The notes beneath the pieces were generated by a model. That model had not been told where the DNA came from, did no database searches, and was given only the letters and a program-made list of their open reading frames with translations. A stretch of 10,529 nt of DNA, from positions 1-10,529 of the forward strand of contig JADGRS010000072.1 of NCBI GenBank assembly GCA_017880705.1. Reading direction: 5' to 3'. Position 1 is the first letter of the stretch; each line of letters opens with the position of its first letter. This DNA comes from Burkholderiales bacterium (GTDB lineage: Bacteria > Pseudomonadota > Gammaproteobacteria > Burkholderiales > Usitatibacteraceae). Positions 6,416 to 10,529 of this stretch are shown here, one piece after another. Made by a program: the position numbers and the translations under genes.

Positions 6416-7342
6416 ATGGCGGACACCCCCCGGATCACCCTCGAGCAGTGGCGCGCGCTGCAGGCGGTCGTCGAGGCCGGGGGTTACGCCCAGGCCGCCG
6501 CGGCGCTCCACAAGAGCCAGTCGACCGTCACCTACGCGGTGCAGAAGATCGAGTCCCTCCTCGAGGTGAAGCTCTTCGAGATCCGCGGGCGCAAGGCGGT
6601 GCTCACCGAGGCGGGGCAGGTCCTCTACCGGCGAGGGCGAACGCTGCTCGAGGAGGCGACGCTTCTCGAGCGCGGCGCGGCCGCCATGGCCGAGGCGTGG
6701 CAGCCGGAGATCCGCATCGCGGTGGAGCTCATATTCCCGACGTGGCTCCTCCTCGAATGCCTCGCGGAATTCGCGCGCGAGCGTCCCGAGACGCGCATCG
6801 AGATCTTCGAGACGGTGCTCACGGGGACCGACGAGATGCTCGCGGAGGGGCGCGTCGACATCGCCATCGGCTCGCTCGCGGCGGGCGTCACGAGCACGGC
6901 GCTCATGCCGGTGCGCTTCATCGCCGTCGCCCATCCCGACCATCCGCTGCACCGGCTCAAGCGCCCGCTCACGGATCGCGACCTGCGGCGGCACCGGCGC
7001 ATCTTCATTCGCGATACCGGCGCGCAGAGGAAGAGCGACGTCGCCGGCGTGGACCTGCGGTGGACCGTGAGCCACAAGGCGACCTCGATCCGCGCCGTCG
7101 CGATGAAGCTCGGATTCGCATGGCTTCCCGAAGAGACGATCCAGCCGGAGCTGCGCGAAGGGACGTTGAAGCCGCTGCCGATGCGCGGGGGCTCCGAGCG
7201 CTTCGCGCAGCTGTACCTGTCGCTGTCCGATCCGGAGTTTCCCGGGCGCGACGCGGCGCGGCTGGTCGAGATCATTCGCGCGAAGGTCGCCGCGCAATGC
7301 ACGCACGACAGGAAGAAGGCCCGGGCACGGCGGCGCAAGTGA
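6416..7342 (+). CDS. LysR family transcriptional regulator
   Basis: A 308-residue regulator of normal LysR length. Residues about 6-66 are the winged helix-turn-helix: ITLEQWRALQAVVEAGGYAQ, then AAAALHKSQSTVTYAVQKIE with the recognition helix around 34-46, then LFEIRGRKAVLTEAG. A linker helix (LYRRGRTLLEEATLLERGAA) follows, then the periplasmic-binding-like effector domain starting at EIRIAVELIFPTWLLLECLAEF. Because it is divergently transcribed from azoR across a spacer with LysR-type dyads, it is the likely regulator of azoR and of itself. The effector cannot be deduced. The C-terminus is strongly basic (DRKKARARRRK) where it overlaps the start of the next gene. The stop TGA overlaps the GTG of the downstream flavoprotein, so both are probably on one transcript. 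Confidence 0.92.
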   Translation: MADTPRITLEQWRALQAVVEAGGYAQAAAALHKSQSTVTYAVQKIESLLEVKLFEIRGRKAVLTEAGQVLYRRGRTLLEEATLLERGAAAMAEAWQPEIRIAVELIFPTWLLLECLAEFARERPETRIEIFETVLTGTDEMLAEGRVDIAIGSLAAGVTSTALMPVRFIAVAHPDHPLHRLKRPLTDRDLRRHRRIFIRDTGAQRKSDVAGVDLRWTVSHKATSIRAVAMKLGFAWLPEETIQPELREGTLKPLPMRGGSERFAQLYLSLSDPEFPGRDAARLVEIIRAKVAAQCTHDRKKARARRRK

Positions 7343-8526
7343 CGGCGCGAACCCATGACGTGATCGTGGTCGGCGCCGGCGCCGCGGGGATGATGTGCGC
7401 CGCCACCGCGGGTCAGCGCGGGCGCCACGTGGTGCTGGTGGATCACTACGCGAAGGTCGGCGAGAAGATCCGCATTTCCGGGGGCGGGCGCTGCAACTTC
7501 ACCAACCTCCACGCCACCCACCGGGATTTCCTTTCGCGCAACCCGGACTTCTGCCGCTCGGCGCTCGCGCGCTACACGCCGCGCGACTTCATGGCGCTCG
7601 TGGAAAGCCACGGCATCCGCTATCACGAGAAGACCCTGGGGCAGCTTTTCTGCGACGAGAGCTCGCGGCAGATCATCGACATGCTGGTGGCCGAATGCGC
7701 GAAGGGCGCGGTCGAATGGCGCCAGCCCTGCGAGGTCACGCGCGTGACTCGCGACGCCGGCCTGTTTCGCCTCGACGCCACCGGCGGTGCGCTGGTCGCG
7801 CCGTCGCTCGTCGTCGCGACCGGCGGCCTCACGGTGCCGAAGATCGGGGCTTCCCCATGGGCGTACAAGATCGCCGAGCAATTCGGGCTCGCGGTGGTGC
7901 CGCCGAAGCCGGCGCTCGTGCCGTTGAGCTTCGCTCCCGATCTTCTCGCCCGCTACGGCGATCTCTCGGGCGTGTCGCTCGACGTCGAGGCGTGGTGCGG
8001 GGAAGGGCGCTTTCGCGAGGCGCTGCTCTTCACGCACCGCGGACTCTCCGGGCCCGCGATCCTCCAGGTCTCGTCCTATTGGCAGGCCCAGGGCGCGTCG
8101 CAGCCGATCCACATCAACCTGCTTCCGGGCGTGGACGCGCGCGCGTGGCTTGCGGAGGAGCGGCGCTCGAAATCGAGCTTCGCGTCGCTCCTCGCGCAGC
8201 GACTGCCGAAACGCTTCGCGCAGCAATGGTGCGCCGCCCACGGGCTCGACAAGCCGGTCGTGCAGCTCTCCGACCGGGCGATCGAGGAGGCCGTCGCGAG
8301 CCTCGTCGATTGGCAGGTGCAGCCCTCAGGCACGCTCGGCTACAACAAGGCGGAGGTCACCCTGGGCGGAGTCGACACGCGCGGCCTTTCGTCGAAGACG
8401 ATGGAGGCCCTCGCGGTGCCGGGCCTCTTCTTCATCGGCGAGGGCGTCGACGTCACCGGCCATCTCGGCGGCTTCAACTTCCAGTGGGCGTGGGCCTCGG
8501 GCCACGCCGCCGGCGAAGCCGCCTGA
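7339..8526 (+). CDS. BaiN/HI0933-type NAD(P)/FAD-dependent oxidoreductase
   Basis: A 395-residue flavoprotein, typical of the BaiN/HI0933 family (about 390-420 residues). The dinucleotide-binding motif is VIVVGAGAAGMMCA (GxGxxG at 12-17), with D35 at the end of the second strand. The family signature GEKIRISGGGRCNFTN spans 41-56. LVVATGGLTVPKIGA marks the second FAD contact, FTHRGLSGPAIL is the mid-domain motif, and the C-terminal block TLGGVDTRGLSSKTMEA then GLFFIGEGVDVTGHLGGFNF closes the FAD site. BaiN was described as a bile-acid-pathway flavin reductase in gut bacteria, but most relatives are uncharacterised; no substrate is claimed here. GTG 7339 gives the normal N-terminus and overlaps the LysR stop (GTGA). 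ATG 7297 would add 14 residues unlike the family. An inverted repeat begins nine bases after the stop. Confidence 0.9.
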   Translation: MTARTHDVIVVGAGAAGMMCAATAGQRGRHVVLVDHYAKVGEKIRISGGGRCNFTNLHATHRDFLSRNPDFCRSALARYTPRDFMALVESHGIRYHEKTLGQLFCDESSRQIIDMLVAECAKGAVEWRQPCEVTRVTRDAGLFRLDATGGALVAPSLVVATGGLTVPKIGASPWAYKIAEQFGLAVVPPKPALVPLSFAPDLLARYGDLSGVSLDVEAWCGEGRFREALLFTHRGLSGPAILQVSSYWQAQGASQPIHINLLPGVDARAWLAEERRSKSSFASLLAQRLPKRFAQQWCAAHGLDKPVVQLSDRAIEEAVASLVDWQVQPSGTLGYNKAEVTLGGVDTRGLSSKTMEALAVPGLFFIGEGVDVTGHLGGFNFQWAWASGHAAGEAA

Positions 8527-8535
8527 CGATTGCTT

Positions 8536-8617
8536 GGAAATTGGTGTCAGGTACGAATTTCGGACGCATCGGCGAGCCGATGTTCCCAGCCGAAATTCGT
8601 ACCTGACACCAATTTCC
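8536..8617. repeat. 28-bp perfect inverted repeat, REP/MITE-like element
   Basis: The left arm (8536-8563, core GGTGTCAGGTACGAATTTCG) is the exact reverse complement of the right arm (8590-8617, core CGAAATTCGTACCTGACACC), with a 26-base centre. The arms are about 46% GC, clearly lower than the flanking genes. The element fills the spacer between convergent genes, nine bases after one stop and three bases before the other. Neither arm is followed by a T-run, so it is not a textbook intrinsic terminator, though a stem this long could still stop transcription or protect 3' ends from both sides. From memory, GGTGTCAGGTAC-type ends occur in dispersed palindromes linked to REP-associated tyrosine transposases (RAYTs) in Proteobacteria; this was not checked. 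No transposase lies in the window. Confidence 0.85.
8567..8582. repeat. Nested 6-bp hairpin at the centre of the inverted repeat
   Basis: CATCGG (8567-8572) and CCGATG (8577-8582) pair around the four bases CGAG. This puts a small stem-loop on top of the 28-bp stem, joined through an asymmetric internal loop of three bases (8564-8566) and seven bases (8583-8589). The asymmetric bulge resembles the architecture of REP hairpins recognised by single-strand transposases; that comparison is inference. Confidence 0.7.
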
Positions 8618-8620
8618 TGT

Positions 8621-9298
8621 TCACTCGAAGCCTGCGGCCCTTCGCGCGGCGAGCGATTCCGCTCCCGTCAGCGCTTTCACGAACGCTTCCGCTTGCGCGC
8701 GATGGGACGCGCGCGCATTCACCGCGGCGGTGTACACGGTCGCGAGGTCGAATCCTGTCGGAAGCGGCGCGACGAGGCGCACCGAGGGCACCGCGAGGAT
8801 CTCGGTCGCCTGGGTGCAGCCGATCGGATGGCCTGCGGCCTCTCCCATCGCCTTCATCGCCGCAGTGCCGTTCGGAAAGGTCCTGATGCGCGCGGCGAGC
8901 TCGGCGCCAAGCCCGAGCTGGTCGATGACCTTGGCGAAGTGAATGCCGGCCGTGGCCTTCGCGGGATCGGGAAAATAGATCGCGTCCGCCGCGAGCAACG
9001 CGAGGCGCAACGACGGCCCATCGGAGACCTTCGGCGCCGTCGCGCCCGCGCGCACCGCGATCGCCGTCGGCGCGGCGCCGAGATCGGCGACCGACGATTC
9101 GACCACGGTCCCCTTCGAGGCGAGATGCGCGATCTGCGCGCGGGTGAGGATCACCACGTCGCACGCTTCGCCCGAATCGAATTTCTCGAGCATGGCGCCG
9201 ACCGCGCCGAAGCTCCCCGCGACCTCGACGCCGTTTCCCGCCGCGACCTTCGCCACCAGCCCCTGGGCGGCACCGGCGCTTACGAAGCCGAGCCTCAC
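8621..9298 (-). CDS. ModA-like substrate-binding-fold protein without signal peptide
   Basis: A 225-residue protein with the type II periplasmic binding fold of the molybdate-binding (ModA/SBP_bac_11) group. It shows LGFVSAGAAQGLVAKVAA at the N-terminus, GSFGAVGAMLEKFDSGEACDVVILT (28-52), IAVRAGATAPKVSD, YFPDPAKATAGIHFAKV and ATVYTAAVNA. The start is GTG 9298, whose GTGA overlaps the stop of the Bug-type gene, so it is probably co-translated. The domain begins at residue 3, so there is no room for a signal peptide. Extending the frame upstream to 9418 gives only an arginine-rich shadow sequence, not a signal. It may therefore act in the cytoplasm, perhaps as a small-molecule sensor, or be exported by an unrecognised route. 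ModA ligand residues cannot be assigned with confidence, so molybdate is not claimed. Confidence 0.8.
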   Translation of the reverse strand: MRLGFVSAGAAQGLVAKVAAGNGVEVAGSFGAVGAMLEKFDSGEACDVVILTRAQIAHLASKGTVVESSVADLGAAPTAIAVRAGATAPKVSDGPSLRLALLAADAIYFPDPAKATAGIHFAKVIDQLGLGAELAARIRTFPNGTAAMKAMGEAAGHPIGCTQATEILAVPSVRLVAPLPTGFDLATVYTAAVNARASHRAQAEAFVKALTGAESLAARRAAGFE

Positions 9299-10260
9299 TG
9301 GTCGGGCTTGGCGCCGGAGATCTTCACGACGCGCGCCCATTTCGCGATGTCGTCGCGCATGTAACGGCCGAACTCGTCGGGCGACATCGACATTGCCACG
9401 GCGCCCTGCTTCGCCCACGCTTCCTTCGTCTCCGGAGCGTTCGTCGCCCGCGTGATCTCCGCGTTGAGCCGGTCGACGATCGCGCGCGGCGTTCCCGCGG
9501 GCACCATGATGCCGAGCCAGATCACCGCTTCATAGCCCGGCACGCCCGCCTCGCTCACCGTCGGCACTTCCGGAAGCACCGCCGAGCGGACTTTTCCCGA
9601 GGTGCCGAGCGCCCGCAGCTTTCCCGCGCGCACGTTCGGCGCCATCGTCGTGATCGCGTCGAACATCATCTGCACCTGGCCGCCGAGAATGTCGGTGCGC
9701 GCGCCCGCGCTTCCCTTGTAGGGGATATGTACGATGTCGACGCCCGCCATCGCCTTCAGCAGCTCGCCCGCCATGTGGTAGGGCGTCCCCGGGCCCGACG
9801 AGGCGTAATTGAGCGAGCCGGGCTTCGCTTTCGCGAGCGCCAGGAACTCGCGAAGGTTCTTGGCGGGCACCGAGGGATGCACCACCATCACGAGATCGGA
9901 ATAGTTCACGGGCGCGACCGGGACGAGATCGCGCATCAGCGAGTACGGCTTCTCGGCGAAGAGCGATTCATTCACGGTTTGGGTGTTCGACATCATGAGG
10001 AGCGTGTAGCCGTCCGGGGCGCTCTTCGCGACGGCATCGGTGCCGACGATGGCGCCGGCGCCGGGGCGATCGTCGACCACGAAGGGCTGACCCATCGCGG
10101 CCTGCAGCTTCTCGCCGAGGATGCGCGCGTAGATGTCGGCGGGGCCGCCGGCGGCGAAGGGAACGATGATCTTCACGGGCTTGCTCGGATAGCCCTGGGC
10201 GGCTGCGGCGAGCGCGAGCGACGCGAGCACGAGGGCCAGCGCACGATGGACGGCGGTCAT
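9295..10260 (-). CDS. Bug family (tripartite tricarboxylate transporter-type) substrate-binding protein
   Basis: A 321-residue periplasmic binding protein of the Bug/TctC family, normal in length. The signal peptide is MTAVHRALALVLASLALAAA, with cleavage near A20-Q22, and the mature protein begins with the hallmark YPSKPVKIIVPFAAGGPADI (24-43). Further family motifs are DDRPGAGAIVGTDAVAKSAP (63-82) followed by DGYTLLMM, NYASSGPGTPYHMAGELLK, VDIVHIPYKGSAGA, GQVQMMFD, GKLRALGTSG and LPEVPTVSEAGVPGYE. Such proteins capture organic acids or similar small carboxylates. Most are orphans without adjacent TctA/TctB membrane genes, as here, and they are greatly expanded in betaproteobacteria. A strong GAGGAG lies six bases before the ATG. 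Its stop overlaps the start of the ModA-like gene, an unusual pairing of two different binding-protein folds. Confidence 0.93.
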   Translation of the reverse strand: MTAVHRALALVLASLALAAAAQGYPSKPVKIIVPFAAGGPADIYARILGEKLQAAMGQPFVVDDRPGAGAIVGTDAVAKSAPDGYTLLMMSNTQTVNESLFAEKPYSLMRDLVPVAPVNYSDLVMVVHPSVPAKNLREFLALAKAKPGSLNYASSGPGTPYHMAGELLKAMAGVDIVHIPYKGSAGARTDILGGQVQMMFDAITTMAPNVRAGKLRALGTSGKVRSAVLPEVPTVSEAGVPGYEAVIWLGIMVPAGTPRAIVDRLNAEITRATNAPETKEAWAKQGAVAMSMSPDEFGRYMRDDIAKWARVVKISGAKPDQ

Positions 10261-10266
10261 GGATTT

Positions 10267-10290
10267 CTCCTCAAGGGGACCGCAATTCTA
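10267..10290 (-). promoter_or_regulatory. Ribosome-binding site and candidate -10 of the Bug gene
   Basis: On the - strand, GAGGAG at 10272-10267 is a near-perfect Shine-Dalgarno six bases from ATG 10260, the best in the window. TAGAAT at 10290-10285 matches the -10 consensus at five of six bases and would give a leader of about 18 bases. No convincing -35 is seen 17 bases further up, so the promoter part is tentative. Confidence 0.4.
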
Positions 10291-10322
10291 TCGACAACGC
10301 GGCCGGGCGCGAAGCCGATCCC

Positions 10323-10529
10323 TCACCGCGTCTTGCGATATGCGGTCTCCGAGCACTGCGGGCAGGGTGGAAGCGACGTGGCGCGCGAGGTGACGATGGT
10401 CCAGCCGCAGCCCGCGCAGGAGAGCGTGCCGGCGCTCGTGATGTCGCCGGTCCGGAACGTCAACGCCGCGTTGTCGCGATGCAGGAGGTCGCGGCGCAGG
10501 AAGTGGCGCAGCTTCTCGGCGTTCTCGGC
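10323..10529 (-). CDS. Zinc-ribbon protein, N-terminal part outside window
   Basis: On the - strand an open frame runs from the right edge to TGA at 10323-10325, giving the last 68 residues. It starts with a helical, charged piece (AENAEKLRHFLRRDLLHRDN) and ends with a zinc ribbon: GTLSCAGCGWTIVTSR, then LPPCPQCSETAYRKTR. The two CxxC knuckles, the spacing and the PPCPxC motif fit the zinc-ribbon-containing (DUF1451-like) proteins of proteobacteria, whose N-terminal half is a helical region. The function of that family is unclear. A spacer of 62 bases separates its stop from the start codon of the Bug gene on the same strand, with no hairpin terminator visible. Confidence 0.72.
   Translation of the reverse strand, partial: AENAEKLRHFLRRDLLHRDNAALTFRTGDITSAGTLSCAGCGWTIVTSRATSLPPCPQCSETAYRKTR

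Noticed and set aside
6625..8241. A 538-codon open frame on the - strand opposite lysR and the flavoprotein gene
   Set aside because: It is antisense to two well-supported genes, is Arg/Ala/His-rich as expected of shadow frames in GC-rich DNA, and shows no recognisable domain.
8150..9364. A 404-codon + strand frame crossing the flavoprotein end, the inverted repeat and the binding-protein genes
   Set aside because: It runs through the palindrome and across convergent genes, and its composition is that of an out-of-frame reading.
10051..10066. GGCGCCGGCGCC-type palindromes, also near 7372-7386
   Set aside because: They arise from Gly/Ala codons in conserved motifs (PGAGAI in the Bug protein, GAGAAG in the flavoprotein), not from a repeat element.

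Overview
The window is about 10.5 kb of gene-dense, GC-rich chromosomal DNA, most likely from a betaproteobacterium (Burkholderiales, Nitrosomonadales or a related lineage). This assignment rests on the high GC content with strong G/C bias at third codon positions, a Bug-family (tripartite tricarboxylate transporter-type) binding protein, and the general style of the YIP1, M23 and FHA proteins. It is inference; no rRNA or tRNA is present to confirm it. There is no CRISPR array, phage gene or complete insertion sequence.

Layout, left to right. On the + strand are the 3' part of a YIP1-type membrane protein with a long C-terminal extension (3-830), an exported M23/LytM-type peptidase (875-1519), and a small protein of unknown function that overlaps the peptidase by GTGA (1516-1965). 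An aldo/keto reductase with a twin-arginine-like N-terminus lies on the - strand (1966-2886) and abuts the previous gene tail to tail with no spacer. Divergent from it is a small DUF2283-like protein (2980-3312). Next, on the - strand, is a two-gene unit: a periplasmic trypsin-like protease with an unusual cysteine-containing C-terminal half (4293-5618), followed with a one-base TGATG overlap by an FHA-domain membrane protein (3319-4293). An FMN-dependent NADH:quinone oxidoreductase/azoreductase (5681-6319, -) is divergent from a LysR regulator (6416-7342, +). Their shared 96-bp spacer is AT-rich for this DNA and carries three dyad-symmetric sequences, including a good T-N11-A LysR box. The LysR gene overlaps a BaiN/HI0933-type flavoprotein (7339-8526, +) by GTGA.

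At the convergent junction after the flavoprotein (8527-8620) almost the whole spacer is one perfect 28-bp inverted repeat with a smaller hairpin nested in its loop. It looks like a REP/MITE-type element and is the most striking non-coding feature here. Beyond it, on the - strand, a Bug-type periplasmic binding protein (9295-10260) is translationally coupled by GTGA to a ModA-like binding-fold protein with no signal peptide (8621-9298). The window ends in the 3' part of a zinc-ribbon protein (10323-10529, -).

Most genes are housekeeping or accessory metabolic and envelope functions in short two-gene units. I see no defence island, secondary-metabolite cluster or clear new multi-gene system. 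The items most worth following up are the inverted-repeat element, the protease-FHA pair, the signal-less binding protein, and the azoR-lysR control region.
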